64,000 bases of DNA, from assembly GCA_040882505.1 (NCBI GenBank), contig JBBEBE010000008.1:310001-374000 (forward strand). Reading direction: 5' to 3'. Source of the stretch: JBBEBE01 sp040882505. GTDB lineage: Bacteria; Bacteroidota; Rhodothermia; Balneolales; Balneolaceae. The notes beneath the pieces are model-generated. The model did not search any database and was not told where the DNA came from. It worked only from the letters and a program-made list of their open reading frames with translations. The stretch's first letter is position 1. Every line of letters starts with the position of its first letter. The translations under genes and the position numbers were made by a program. Positions 1 to 8,370 of this stretch are shown in pieces.

Positions 1-19
1 AGCCAAGAATCGTCTTCAT
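1..19 (-). CDS. Possible start of a gene running off the left edge
   Basis: An ATG on the minus strand at 17-19 opens a frame encoding MKTILG before the edge. It lies 30 bases downstream of the acyltransferase stop codon on the same strand, as expected for a next operon gene. There is no clear Shine-Dalgarno motif. Only six codons are visible, so the product cannot be named. Confidence 0.3.
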
Positions 20-49
20 GTCGCCGGAGTGACTGTTTGACGTACCTTG

Positions 50-736
50 TCAGCTGCGCGACCGCCCGATCCAGCAATTGAATGTGGATTGAAGCTCGTC
101 TCTGTTTTCTGTATGGCTCAGACGATCCAATTCGTCCAGTGAACGTTTGAGGGCAAATTCGAGATTCGATCCCGGTTCAACCCGTGGTCCCACCTTCAAA
201 AAGAGCTCCGGTCGGGAGGCTCGATAGTGCTGTGTGACGATACCGATCGGAACCAAATCCATGGATTCATGTTGCCGGGAGAGCCACTCCAAACCCGGTT
301 GAAACGTTCGTTCCCGGAGGTGAGCCGGGTAGAATTTACCTTCGGGGTAGAGAAAGAGGGAATGTCCCGGCGAAGCGAGCCAGTCCGAGGCATATCGAAG
401 TGACGGGACGGCACGTCGAGGTTGGTCTAGATCGACGGGAAATGCGCCCAGATGTCGAAAGAATGGATACTGGTCCCACTGTTCCCGATCCATCATGGCT
501 CGAGCTTGTTGATGAAATTTGAATTCATTGAGCAGGAGAGGGATCAAGCCGTCCCACCACCGTGAGTGATTCAAAAAATAGAGAGTCGATCGTTTCGACG
601 TTGGTTGGTAGGATTCCCGTGTCCACACCGCATGAAATCGTCGTCGAATGAGCCAGCGACTGTAGTGTGCGATGGATCGGGACCAGAACCGGGACGTGGA
701 AACAGCTATTTCGGCGGACGGAAGACGATCGCTCAT
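50..736 (-). CDS. PlsC-type lysophospholipid/glycolipid acyltransferase (CruD-like?)
   Basis: This 228-residue protein has the hallmarks of the PlsC/LPLAT acyltransferase superfamily, which moves an acyl group from acyl-ACP or acyl-CoA to a hydroxyl at the inner membrane. The catalytic HX4D box is NHSRWWD at residues 56-62 and the PEG substrate block is LYPEGK near 129-134. It lacks the N-terminal membrane helix of many PlsC enzymes. The WWDGLIPLLL context resembles, from memory, the carotenoid-glycoside acyltransferase CruD. Because the window also holds a CruC-like glycosyltransferase, CrtC and CrtB, acylation of a glycosylated carotenoid is an attractive inference, but a phospholipid role is equally possible. 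It is divergent from the O-methyltransferase gene, with only 27 bases between the two start codons. Confidence 0.75.
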   Translation of the reverse strand: MSDRLPSAEIAVSTSRFWSRSIAHYSRWLIRRRFHAVWTRESYQPTSKRSTLYFLNHSRWWDGLIPLLLNEFKFHQQARAMMDREQWDQYPFFRHLGAFPVDLDQPRRAVPSLRYASDWLASPGHSLFLYPEGKFYPAHLRERTFQPGLEWLSRQHESMDLVPIGIVTQHYRASRPELFLKVGPRVEPGSNLEFALKRSLDELDRLSHTENRDELQSTFNCWIGRSRS

Positions 737-763
737 TGGACTCGTTCATTACGGAGGACGTTC

Positions 764-1396
764 ATGACAGAAGATACAAAGGCACTTCACGATTACATAC
801 TGCGTCACACCACGGATGAGGATGAGCTGTTGCGTGAACTTGTCACGGCCTCGGAGAAGGAACTGGATCATATTGACATGCTCTCCGGCAATACGGTGGG
901 ACAGTTGCTGGCCTTGTTGATTCGTCTCGGCGGCATGAAGCGTATTCTGGAGATCGGGACCTTTACCGGCTACGGGACCCTTCAAATGGTACAGGCACTC
1001 CCCGAAGATGGACAGATCATTACCCTGGAGATGAATGAGCGATTTCTAGCGGTATCCGATGATTTTTTATCCCGTCCACCCTATGACCGAATGATTCATC
1101 AGATGCTGGGACCTGCATTGGAGTCGATTCGTTCACTTGAGGGCCCGTTCGACATGGTCTTTCTCGATGCCGACAAGGCCGGCTATCCGGCATATTACGA
1201 GTCGGTTCGGCCGCTCCTCTCTTCCGGCGGGCTTCTTGTGGCCGACAACGTTTTCTGGAATGGAGAAGCGATCGAAGCCAGAACACGCAAAGGGGAAGCC
1301 GTGGACCGATTCAACCGAATGGTACAAGAGGATCCTGATTTCCAAAACGTGATGCTTCCTGTTCGGGACGGGCTGATGATTGCTCGAAAAGCGTGA
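764..1396 (+). CDS. Class I SAM-dependent O-methyltransferase
   Basis: A 210-residue member of the COMT-like O-methyltransferase family (methyltransferase family 3). Motif I, binding S-adenosylmethionine, is LEIGTFTGYG at about 62-71; the acidic metal and substrate motif FLDADKAGY is at about 133-141; and the VADNVFWNG block follows near 157-165. These enzymes are usually soluble, Mg-dependent and methylate catechol-like hydroxyls, but the substrate cannot be read from sequence. The start is ATG at 764, with GGAGG seven bases upstream; a longer open frame reaching 566 runs over the divergent acyltransferase gene and is not used. It is convergent with the THUMP methylase gene, with no obvious terminator between them. 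Confidence 0.88.
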   Translation: MTEDTKALHDYILRHTTDEDELLRELVTASEKELDHIDMLSGNTVGQLLALLIRLGGMKRILEIGTFTGYGTLQMVQALPEDGQIITLEMNERFLAVSDDFLSRPPYDRMIHQMLGPALESIRSLEGPFDMVFLDADKAGYPAYYESVRPLLSSGGLLVADNVFWNGEAIEARTRKGEAVDRFNRMVQEDPDFQNVMLPVRDGLMIARKA

Positions 1397-1430
1397 CCCG
1401 GGAGCCATCAGCCGATCCAAAAAAGAGCGT

Positions 1431-2588
1431 CTATTTGGGAGGAAAAAGTTCGTATTCAAGTAGCCGGCACTCGATCGTCGAGTTGAACAAGCGGGTTCGA
1501 CTGCTGGTTCGAAGGCCGACGGACTTGGCCAGGTCCAGGTTTCCGGTGAAGATGTAGCCGGTCTTTCCACCCCCTTTCTTTTTCATGAAATCCCCGATAC
1601 TTCGGTAGAGGGGATGGAGCGAGTCGGGGTTGTCCATTCGCTCTCCATAGGGAGGATTAAAGAGAAGAATTCCCTCCCCATCGGGAATGGGGGTCTTCTT
1701 GAAGTCACATACCTGAAATTCAATCAGGTGATCCACTCCGGCTGTGCGGGCATTCTTCTGAGCGGCATGGACCATGTCCGGATCTTGATCGGTTGCAATA
1801 AACCGTCCTTTTGGTTCCCGAATCACACCTTGCCGAGCCTCTGCCCGGATGGCATTGTATGTGTCTTCGTTGAACCCTTTCAGATGCATGAACCCAAAAT
1901 CGTGTCGCAGCGATGCAGGAGGGCGATTCATGGCCATCATGAGTCCCTCCAGGAGCAGTGTTCCGCTCCCGCACATTGGATTGATCAAATGCATACCGGG
2001 GGCCCATCGGGTAGCCATCAAAATGGCGGCTGCCAGAGACTCCTGCATGGGAGCATACCCTGCTTCGGTTCGGTACCCGCGTCTGGAGAGGGATTCCCCG
2101 GACGTATCCAGGAATATGCGAGCCTCTTCCTTGTCCCAGTAGAGAAAGAGAACCGTTCCGTTCAGATTGGATCCACTATCCGGCCGTCGTCCAGTGGCAG
2201 ACCGTATGCGGTCTACCACGGCATCCTTGACCCGGACATTGGCAAACTGGGTGTTGCGAACCGTCGGGTGGTCAATACGTGACGTCACCGAGAGATATCC
2301 GTCATCCGGAATCAGTTTCTCCCAAGGCATCGTACTGAGCCAGCGATAAAGCTGTTCCGGATTGGTGATCTTGGCCGACTCCGCCAACATATAGTGCACT
2401 CGGTGGGCCGTTCGAAGCCAGAAGTTGAGCCGGATACAATCCTCCAACGTCCCTTTGATTTCGATCCCGGTTTCCCGGGTCCGAATGGGTTTGTATCCAA
2501 GTGCTTCGACCTCCTGTTGGAGGAAGGGGGCCATGCCCACCGGACAGCTTAAGGCAATGGTCTGCCGTGGTTCGGTTCGTGTGCTCAA
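1431..2588 (-). CDS. rlmL: THUMP-domain 23S rRNA (guanine-N2) methyltransferase, RlmL N-half type
   Basis: A 385-residue RNA methylase. The N-terminal part (about 1-170) is a ferredoxin-like plus THUMP RNA-binding region, and the C-terminal part is a Rossmann methyltransferase. NPMCGSGT (203-210) is the SAM loop and NPPYGER (311-317) is the N2-guanine methylase catalytic motif. It matches the length of single-domain RlmL homologues, that is without the fused RlmK domain of E. coli YcbY. The likely reaction is m2G formation in 23S rRNA helix 74. The gene starts two bases after the FKBP gene stop, so the two are probably co-transcribed. The exact modified nucleotide is inferred from family. Confidence 0.85.
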   Translation of the reverse strand: MSTRTEPRQTIALSCPVGMAPFLQQEVEALGYKPIRTRETGIEIKGTLEDCIRLNFWLRTAHRVHYMLAESAKITNPEQLYRWLSTMPWEKLIPDDGYLSVTSRIDHPTVRNTQFANVRVKDAVVDRIRSATGRRPDSGSNLNGTVLFLYWDKEEARIFLDTSGESLSRRGYRTEAGYAPMQESLAAAILMATRWAPGMHLINPMCGSGTLLLEGLMMAMNRPPASLRHDFGFMHLKGFNEDTYNAIRAEARQGVIREPKGRFIATDQDPDMVHAAQKNARTAGVDHLIEFQVCDFKKTPIPDGEGILLFNPPYGERMDNPDSLHPLYRSIGDFMKKKGGGKTGYIFTGNLDLAKSVGLRTSSRTRLFNSTIECRLLEYELFPPK

Positions 2589-2590
2589 AG

Positions 2591-3019
2591 TCAGGCGATC
2601 TCGATCAGGTCAATCTTGAATGTGAGATCTTCTCCTGCAAGTGGATGGTTGGCATCCAACTGAACATTTTCCTCTTCGACAGCCGTGATTCGAACAGGAA
2701 TGGGCTGTCCGTCCGGCTGATTCACTTGAAGTTGCATGCCGATTTCCGGCTCAATATCGGAGGGCATGTCGGACTTGGCTACTGAAATGACCAGATCTTC
2801 ACGGGCTTCACCATATGCCTCGTCCGTCGGAATGGTTACTTCGACACTGTCACCTTTCTCCATGCCGGTCACAGCCTTTTCAAAACCAGGGATCAATTGA
2901 CCTTCTCCCAGTTTGAATTCAAGCGGTTCCCGCTCTTCGGATGTATCAAATACAGATCCGTCATTCAGGGTTCCAGTGTAGTGTACTTTGACGGTATCAC
3001 CATCTTTTACTTTAGACAA
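2591..3019 (-). CDS. FKBP-type peptidyl-prolyl isomerase (SlyD-like)
   Basis: A 142-residue FKBP-fold cis-trans prolyl isomerase and chaperone of the SlyD type. The N-terminal FKBP half includes VHYTGTLNDGSVFDTS, followed by an insert-in-flap chaperone segment and a closing FKBP strand. It lacks the His-rich metal-binding tail of E. coli SlyD. I place the start at a TTG (3017-3019), because GGAG lies five bases upstream and the product then begins SKVKDGDTVKVHYTG, matching the family N-terminus. A longer frame reaching 3100 would add 27 residues with no family support. Cytosolic; first gene of a pair with the THUMP methylase. Confidence 0.88.
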   Translation of the reverse strand: MSKVKDGDTVKVHYTGTLNDGSVFDTSEEREPLEFKLGEGQLIPGFEKAVTGMEKGDSVEVTIPTDEAYGEAREDLVISVAKSDMPSDIEPEIGMQLQVNQPDGQPIPVRITAVEEENVQLDANHPLAGEDLTFKIDLIEIA

Positions 3020-3175
3020 ACAGTCTCCTTTTTCTTCAGTCAAACTTTTGTTTAGGCCCCGGAGGGCAACGGCCGTCCGGGTGGATGCGGGATCCCGCAA
3101 GGATTGTTCGGGTTGAACCGACTCAAAACCTCAAGATGAGATCGTCATCCATGAATCATGGCAAGTTACGAAAAA

Positions 3176-3889
3176 TTAAGGGGAAATGCCCGACGACGTC
3201 TCCTCTTTACGCAGCTCTTCTGCATGAACCAGGAGCTTGGTGATCGTCTGGTCTGCATCGCGACGCTCGATTTCATCAGGAACCTGCAGATAGATGGTTC
3301 GGATCGTCTCCTCTTCGGATTGGCTGTCGATTTCGAGTACAGTTTCTTCGCTCCAGCGGCTGCTCAATAGTTTTTCGACGGGGATGTGCAGGTCCAAAAA
3401 GAGGATTCCGCGACTCCGAAGTTCCGGAACCGGACGAAGAATCCAGCTATAGATCCCGAGGGCGATCAACGAGAATCCTGATGAGAGGCGGATCGGCGTG
3501 ACGGGGAGATCTTGAAAAAGTGTCGTCCGGTAGAGCCCAAACAGAATCAGAAGAAGGGCCGCTGCATCCAACCCGTGGTCACTCCAGAAATTGCGGGGGG
3601 TGTAGTAGAGGTTGCCGGATCGTCGTTTGAGTCGATACAGTCGAATCGACATTCCGAACAGAAGACCGGCCACGGTCGCATAGAAAATGCTCATGGCACC
3701 AGCCGGAACGGAATGCGAGACCCATTCCAAGCGGTATGAAATCTGCAGCCCGGTCAGAATCAGAGCCAGTAGCATGGCCGTCTGAATCCATGGGTAGAAG
3801 CGAATGGAGTGAAGTCGAATGATACCGGACGATCCGACCCGGAGAAACCCGAACATCGCCAAAAGCGAGAGGAGGTAGATCAACAGCAT
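3176..3889 (-). CDS. Hypothetical multi-pass membrane protein
   Basis: A 237-residue protein I cannot assign to a known family. The N-terminal part begins with a hydrophobic stretch (MLLIYLLSLLAMFG) and has about five membrane segments over the first 150 residues. The C-terminal 80 residues are soluble and charged, with an EETIRTIYLQVPDE-like region and a Lys/Glu-rich end. The start is set at 3889, since the frame continues upstream only by running through the oppositely oriented DUF971 gene. There is no good Shine-Dalgarno motif there, so the start is uncertain. It is divergent from the DUF971 gene by about 105 bases. Membrane location is inferred from hydrophobicity only. Confidence 0.6.
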   Translation of the reverse strand: MLLIYLLSLLAMFGFLRVGSSGIIRLHSIRFYPWIQTAMLLALILTGLQISYRLEWVSHSVPAGAMSIFYATVAGLLFGMSIRLYRLKRRSGNLYYTPRNFWSDHGLDAAALLLILFGLYRTTLFQDLPVTPIRLSSGFSLIALGIYSWILRPVPELRSRGILFLDLHIPVEKLLSSRWSEETVLEIDSQSEEETIRTIYLQVPDEIERRDADQTITKLLVHAEELRKEETSSGISP

Positions 3890-3994
3890 GAAGAATGTGT
3901 ATCTTGAAGGTCGGAAATGACAACACACTCCGCCGGAATCAGGACCGGTCAAGAGTGAAATCAGTGCGCAGGATGTTATCCAACAGGAGAACGA

Positions 3995-4354
3995 ATGGCA
4001 AGCAGGCAGGACGAGCAGCAACGAATGACTCCGGAATCCGTCGAAGTCCGTCACGACGAACAGGTCCTTGAAATCAGATGGGCAGACGGTCATCGATCCA
4101 TCTATCCGCTCTTCGGGTTGCGAAAAAACTGTCCCTGTGTCATGTGTCGCGGGGGACACAGCAAGATGGGGACGTATGAAATGAAGCTCTTCTTTGTGGA
4201 TCCCCCGCAACGAATGGAGGTTCGATCCGTTGAAACTGTTGGAAATCATGCGCTCAAAATCGAGTGGGGGGACGGCCACAGCACCGGCATGTACCGCTGG
4301 GAGCTCTTGCGCGCCATGTGTCCGGTTCTGTACCAAGAGTCAAATGACGGGTAG
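3995..4354 (+). CDS. DUF971 (GBBH-like N-terminal domain) protein
   Basis: A 119-residue stand-alone DUF971 protein, the small domain also found at the N-terminus of gamma-butyrobetaine hydroxylase. The typical core is present: IRWADGHRSIYP, then a CPCVMCRGG cluster whose cysteines are likely zinc ligands, then a GNHALKIEWGDGHSTGMYRWELLR block. In bacteria such proteins are often associated with iron-sulfur assembly or Mrp genes. Here it sits just upstream of an iron-transport lipoprotein gene, which fits loosely. AGGAGA at 3985-3990 supports the ATG at 3995. The biochemical role is unknown. Confidence 0.8.
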   Translation: MASRQDEQQRMTPESVEVRHDEQVLEIRWADGHRSIYPLFGLRKNCPCVMCRGGHSKMGTYEMKLFFVDPPQRMEVRSVETVGNHALKIEWGDGHSTGMYRWELLRAMCPVLYQESNDG

Positions 4355-4409
4355 AGAGATGGCGCATGTAAAATTGCTCAAGGGACGGGTTGGGATTTAA
4401 AGCGAATCT

Positions 4410-4428
4410 ATTTAGATTTGGTCTAAAT
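4410..4428. promoter_or_regulatory. 19-bp perfect palindrome, candidate DtxR/MntR/IdeR-type iron operator
   Basis: Arms ATTTAGA (4410-4416) and TCTAAAT (4422-4428) are exact reverse complements around a five-base centre TTTGG. Size and A/T-rich arms resemble operators of the DtxR/IdeR/MntR metalloregulator family, and the site lies about 100 bases upstream of an Fe-binding ABC transporter lipoprotein gene. The regulator itself is not in this window. Metal control is inference. Confidence 0.45.
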
Positions 4429-4531
4429 TATTTCTGATCAGAATGTCTTGCAGCCTGCGGCGATACAATCGTTCGGTGAAGGCCGGGGGATATTCGACTC
4501 GTTACCATCTCAATCTCAACCACAACAATCC

Positions 4532-5545
4532 ATGAAAATCTCCACGTTTTTCCCATTACTCGTTCTGTTTTTTGTCGTCTCCTGCTCCGGAGGTGAAGAG
4601 GTGAATCTCTATTCTGCCCGTCACTATGAAACGGATCTGGATCTCTATGACCGATTTACGGAAGAGACCGGAATCCAAGTCAATTTGATCGAGGGAGGGA
4701 GTGACGAGCTGATTGAACGAATTCGCAATGAAGGAGTCAACAGTCCGGCAGATATTTTCATCACAGTAGACGCCGGTCGAATTTGGCGAGCCGAGGAGGC
4801 TGATGTCCTTCAATCTGTTCAATCCGACGTTCTGGAAGAAGAGATCCCGGCCTCTCTGCGTGATCCGGAAGGAAAATGGTATGGAATCTCACAAAGAGTT
4901 CGCGGAATCATCTATCACAGGGAGCGAGTGAATCCGGACGAAATCGGTGGTTATCTGGATCTGGCAGACGAGAAGTGGGCGGGACGAATTTGTGTCCGAT
5001 CCTCCAACAACATCTACAACCAGTCTCTGGTGGCATCCATGATCGAACAGTATGGCGAGGCCGAGACGGAAGAGTGGGCAGAAGCCTTCGTTTCCAATTT
5101 TGCTCGTGACCCACAGGGTGGAGACCGGGACCAGATCCGCGCCATTGCCGCCGGGCAATGCGACATTGCTCTGTCGAACCACTACTACCTGGCACGACTG
5201 GCCACCTCGGAAGAATCCGCAGACCGAGAAGTTGCGAATGCAGTCGGTATCCATTTTCCATCCAGAGAGTTCGGAGGCACCCATGTGAACATCTCTGCAG
5301 TGGGTGTGGCCAAACATGCACCCAACCGCGAGAATGCAATCCGGTTCCTGGAGTACCTGACACGACCCGATGCGCAGAAATTTTATATTGGAGACAATTT
5401 TGAATATTCTGTCACGGAAAACGAAGAACGGCCCGAAATTTTGGACCAATTCGGATCGTTTGAAAGTGACGGGATCAACGTCTCCGTTTATGGAGAGAAC
5501 AACCCGCTGGCCATTCAGTTAATGGACCGTGCCGGATGGCGATAG
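4532..5545 (+). CDS. Ferric iron ABC transporter substrate-binding lipoprotein (FutA/FbpA family)
   Basis: A 337-residue periplasmic binding protein. The signal peptide ends in a lipobox (VVSC, Cys about 16), so it should be lipid-anchored. The mature protein starts VNLYSARHYETD, the usual FutA/FbpA opening, and SNHYYLARL near residues 215-223 contains the tandem tyrosines that coordinate Fe(III) in this family. It would deliver iron to an FbpB-type permease, and a matching permease gene lies at 8371-10068 on the other strand. No ATPase gene is visible. The start is the ATG at 4532; upstream codons to 4448 precede the signal peptide and are rejected. A candidate iron operator lies upstream at 4410-4428. 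Confidence 0.88.
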   Translation: MKISTFFPLLVLFFVVSCSGGEEVNLYSARHYETDLDLYDRFTEETGIQVNLIEGGSDELIERIRNEGVNSPADIFITVDAGRIWRAEEADVLQSVQSDVLEEEIPASLRDPEGKWYGISQRVRGIIYHRERVNPDEIGGYLDLADEKWAGRICVRSSNNIYNQSLVASMIEQYGEAETEEWAEAFVSNFARDPQGGDRDQIRAIAAGQCDIALSNHYYLARLATSEESADREVANAVGIHFPSREFGGTHVNISAVGVAKHAPNRENAIRFLEYLTRPDAQKFYIGDNFEYSVTENEERPEILDQFGSFESDGINVSVYGENNPLAIQLMDRAGWR

Positions 5546-5585
5546 ACCTCCGGCTCGTCACGGCCAGTGACAACCGGATGGATGC

Positions 5586-6932
5586 ATGAAACAGATTCGA
5601 GTCGCCACTCGTGTGCGGCGTTTACTCCTGATCATTGGAGGGCTCCTGTTGGCCACCGTGCCATTGCAGGCAGACCCTCCCGGACAGGAGAGGATGGACG
5701 CCGTCTTCTCTGAATTTGATCGAACGTCCGGCCCGGGTTGTGCAGTCGGTGTCGGAAGCCGGGGAGACCTGCTCTTTTCGTCGGGATACGGCATGGCCGA
5801 TCTCGATTACGGAATTCCGATTTCCTCTCAATCACGTTTTTTCATTGCTTCCGTATCCAAGCAATTTGCAGCTGCGTCGCTCTGGATGTTGGAGCAGGAG
5901 GCGTTGCTCGATCTGGATCAGGATTTGCGAGAGGTCCTTCCAGAGTTGGAACACCAACCGGCTCCATTGACCGCTCGACAGATTCTTCACCATACAAGCG
6001 GAATACGGGATCTCTTTGATCTGTTGGCACTGGCCGACGTCGGGCTCGATCCACATTACAGTGTCCGGCAGACGCTGGAACTGATTGCCCGGCAGAAGGA
6101 GCTTAACTTCGAACCGGGAAGTGCCTATTCATACAGCAACAGCGCCTATTTTCTGGTTTCCATTCTTGTGGAGCGCCTGACCGGTCGAAGCCTGGATGAG
6201 TATGCCCGCGAGCACTTCTTTCTTCCGTCCGGTATGGCATCGACCCATTTTCATGACGATACCGGGCGTATCGTGCCTGATCGAGTCTCCAGTTACCGAC
6301 CCTTTCGGGACGGGTATGGCCGATTCATTCGAGACAATCTGGACCGGACCGGTGCCCGGGGACTGGTTACGACGGTAGAGGATCTGATTCGGTGGGAGGG
6401 CAATTTCTACGAGAATCGAACCTCTCTGGATCGCTTTACGGAGAAGATGACAACACCCGGAGTGTTGAATGACGGGGAGGTTCTTGATTATGCCTCCGGC
6501 CTTCGACTGGGATCCTACAATGGCCTCGAAACCGTCAGCCATGGCGGGAACTACATGGGGTTCAAAACGCACTTCCTGCGATTTCCGGGCGAAGAGCTGG
6601 CGATTGCCGTGTTGTGCAACGGAAGCTCCATTTCACCCTCCGGTTACGCCTATGATGTGGCAGAACTCTGGCTCGAGGAGCAGATGAATACCCACACGGA
6701 GTCGATGATTGGGACCTATTGCAACGTAGAGCTTCAGAGCTGCCTGACGATTCGACGAGAGGGGGCCGATCTATTCATGGAACGTCGAATGGGTGATCCT
6801 GTCGAGCTTTCATACATCGACGAGCACCGCTACAGCGGGGGTGGTTGGTCCCTCCTGTGGGGTCCGGATCGTACACGGATCAACATTGAAACGAACCGAA
6901 CAGCACCCATGACATTCGAACGGAGAGAGTGA
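5586..6932 (+). CDS. Serine hydrolase, beta-lactamase class C/PBP fold (copy 1)
   Basis: A 448-residue exported hydrolase. The signal peptide covers about residues 1-29 (RLLLIIGGLLLATVPLQA). The catalytic SxxK box is SVSK (FIASVSKQFAA), the second box is YSNS (SAYSYSNSAYF), and the third box is a His-Gly-Gly (SHGGNYMGF) in place of KTG, as in many PBP4*/esterase relatives. A C-terminal domain of about 90 residues follows. Substrates of such proteins include peptidoglycan peptides, D-amino-acid amides and esters; none can be chosen here. Its stop overlaps the start of a paralogue by one base, showing tandem duplication and translational coupling. Confidence 0.85.
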   Translation: MKQIRVATRVRRLLLIIGGLLLATVPLQADPPGQERMDAVFSEFDRTSGPGCAVGVGSRGDLLFSSGYGMADLDYGIPISSQSRFFIASVSKQFAAASLWMLEQEALLDLDQDLREVLPELEHQPAPLTARQILHHTSGIRDLFDLLALADVGLDPHYSVRQTLELIARQKELNFEPGSAYSYSNSAYFLVSILVERLTGRSLDEYAREHFFLPSGMASTHFHDDTGRIVPDRVSSYRPFRDGYGRFIRDNLDRTGARGLVTTVEDLIRWEGNFYENRTSLDRFTEKMTTPGVLNDGEVLDYASGLRLGSYNGLETVSHGGNYMGFKTHFLRFPGEELAIAVLCNGSSISPSGYAYDVAELWLEEQMNTHTESMIGTYCNVELQSCLTIRREGADLFMERRMGDPVELSYIDEHRYSGGGWSLLWGPDRTRINIETNRTAPMTFERRE

Positions 6933-8341
6933 TGCAGAACATGAATTCGAGAATCCCGGGTCGCCTCGGGCTACTTCAGACAGCGATATTCATACTCATT
7001 TTGAGTGTCCCCGTTCATGCTCAATGGCAAGACGACTCTCTCATGCTGGAAACAGAGTGGATCGATGAGATCCTCTCCGAACGTATGGACGTCTCGTCTC
7101 CGGGCTGTGTGGTCTCCATCTATGACCGGGACGGAAGGGTGGCGACTCGCTCTCGCGGGATATCCAATCTGGACTACAACATTCCTCTCGGGCCCACGTC
7201 CAGATTTTATATGGCTTCCATCTCCAAACAGGTGACGTCGGCCATGGTGGCACTTCTGATCGAGCGGGGTGCGTTCAATCCGGACGACCGGGTGAGTGAC
7301 CACCTCGATGCGTGGCCCGAATGGGCGACAAATGTCCGGGTACACCATCTCTATTCGCATACATCCGGGCTGTCCGATCTGTACGGTCTGCTCGAATTGG
7401 CCGGTATTCCGTATGGCGATCCTCGAACACTTGATCAGTACATGGATCTGATTCGAGCCAGTGGATCACTCATGTTTGAACCAGGATCCGAATACTCGTA
7501 CTCCAACAGTGGGTATACCGTCCTTGCTGCATTGGTCGAAAAGAAGACCGGTACGAGCTTTGCCGAAGCGGTCCGGCAACAGATCCTCCTGCCCCTTGGA
7601 ATGGAGAGTACGCATTTTCATGACGATCGTGCGATCATTGTCCCGAATCGTGTAATCAGTTACGGTGTGGATCCGGAGCGCGGTTTCCGACGCACGTACC
7701 TGGGTAGTTTTCAGGGAGTGGGCCCCGGCGGACTCTACTCTTCGCCGGAAGATTGGGCGAGATGGGAGTCCTTTATGCACGGTTCATTGCAGCCGGAGGG
7801 CGAAGGGATGACTTCGCAAGAAGCCGCCACCATTCGAACCCGAATGATCCGGGAAGCAGAGGCAGGAGGAGCTCCCATTCATTACGGGATGGGTCTTGAA
7901 CTCCAAACATTCATGGGTCTGTCCGAACAGGGTCACAGTGGGAGCTTTATGGGCTTCCAACACGATCTTCGGCGCTATCCGGAGCAGAATATCTCGGTCT
8001 TGACACTCTGTAACCGGAGCGATGCCGAACCGGGCGAGATCAACAGACGAATTCTCGAAAAGCTTCTGGCTGAACCACTCGGCGATTGGCTTTCACCGTT
8101 TGAAGGGACATTCCGGAGTGAAGAAGTGATGTCAGAGATGGAACTGGAGATCGAGAACGGACGCTTGGAACTGCACCGTGACGTCTGGCCCAGTGGCCCG
8201 CTGGAGCCGACGGAAGACCGACTTCAGTGGCGTGCCGGTAGCTGGGAGTTGAGGTTCGAGGAGAATGCAGAGGGGGAGATCACCGGTTTCCGTGTGTATA
8301 CCGGTCGGGTCCGAAATGTCCTGTTCGAGAAGGTCTCGTAA
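6932..8341 (+). CDS. Serine hydrolase, beta-lactamase class C/PBP fold (copy 2)
   Basis: A 469-residue paralogue of the preceding gene, with signal peptide LGLLQTAIFILILSVPVHA, SxxK box SISK (MASISKQVTSA), YSNS box (YSYSNSGY) and a third box GHSGSFMGF. Both copies share the unusual stretch GMxSTHFHDD followed by IVPxRVxSY, supporting local duplication. The start is the ATG at 6932, which overlaps the upstream TGA (TGATG) and has GGAG six bases before it; an in-frame GTG at 6929 is less likely. The C-terminal extension (about 360-469) differs from copy 1, so substrate use may have diverged. It is convergent with the iron permease gene 30 bases away. Confidence 0.85.
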   Translation: MQNMNSRIPGRLGLLQTAIFILILSVPVHAQWQDDSLMLETEWIDEILSERMDVSSPGCVVSIYDRDGRVATRSRGISNLDYNIPLGPTSRFYMASISKQVTSAMVALLIERGAFNPDDRVSDHLDAWPEWATNVRVHHLYSHTSGLSDLYGLLELAGIPYGDPRTLDQYMDLIRASGSLMFEPGSEYSYSNSGYTVLAALVEKKTGTSFAEAVRQQILLPLGMESTHFHDDRAIIVPNRVISYGVDPERGFRRTYLGSFQGVGPGGLYSSPEDWARWESFMHGSLQPEGEGMTSQEAATIRTRMIREAEAGGAPIHYGMGLELQTFMGLSEQGHSGSFMGFQHDLRRYPEQNISVLTLCNRSDAEPGEINRRILEKLLAEPLGDWLSPFEGTFRSEEVMSEMELEIENGRLELHRDVWPSGPLEPTEDRLQWRAGSWELRFEENAEGEITGFRVYTGRVRNVLFEKVS

Positions 8342-8370
8342 CCGGTATTCGTTGCGAACCGATCCTCGTC

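Noticed and set aside
3890..4336. N-terminal extension of the membrane protein by 149 codons
   Set aside because: The extension is the complement of the DUF971 gene, which has its own Shine-Dalgarno motif.
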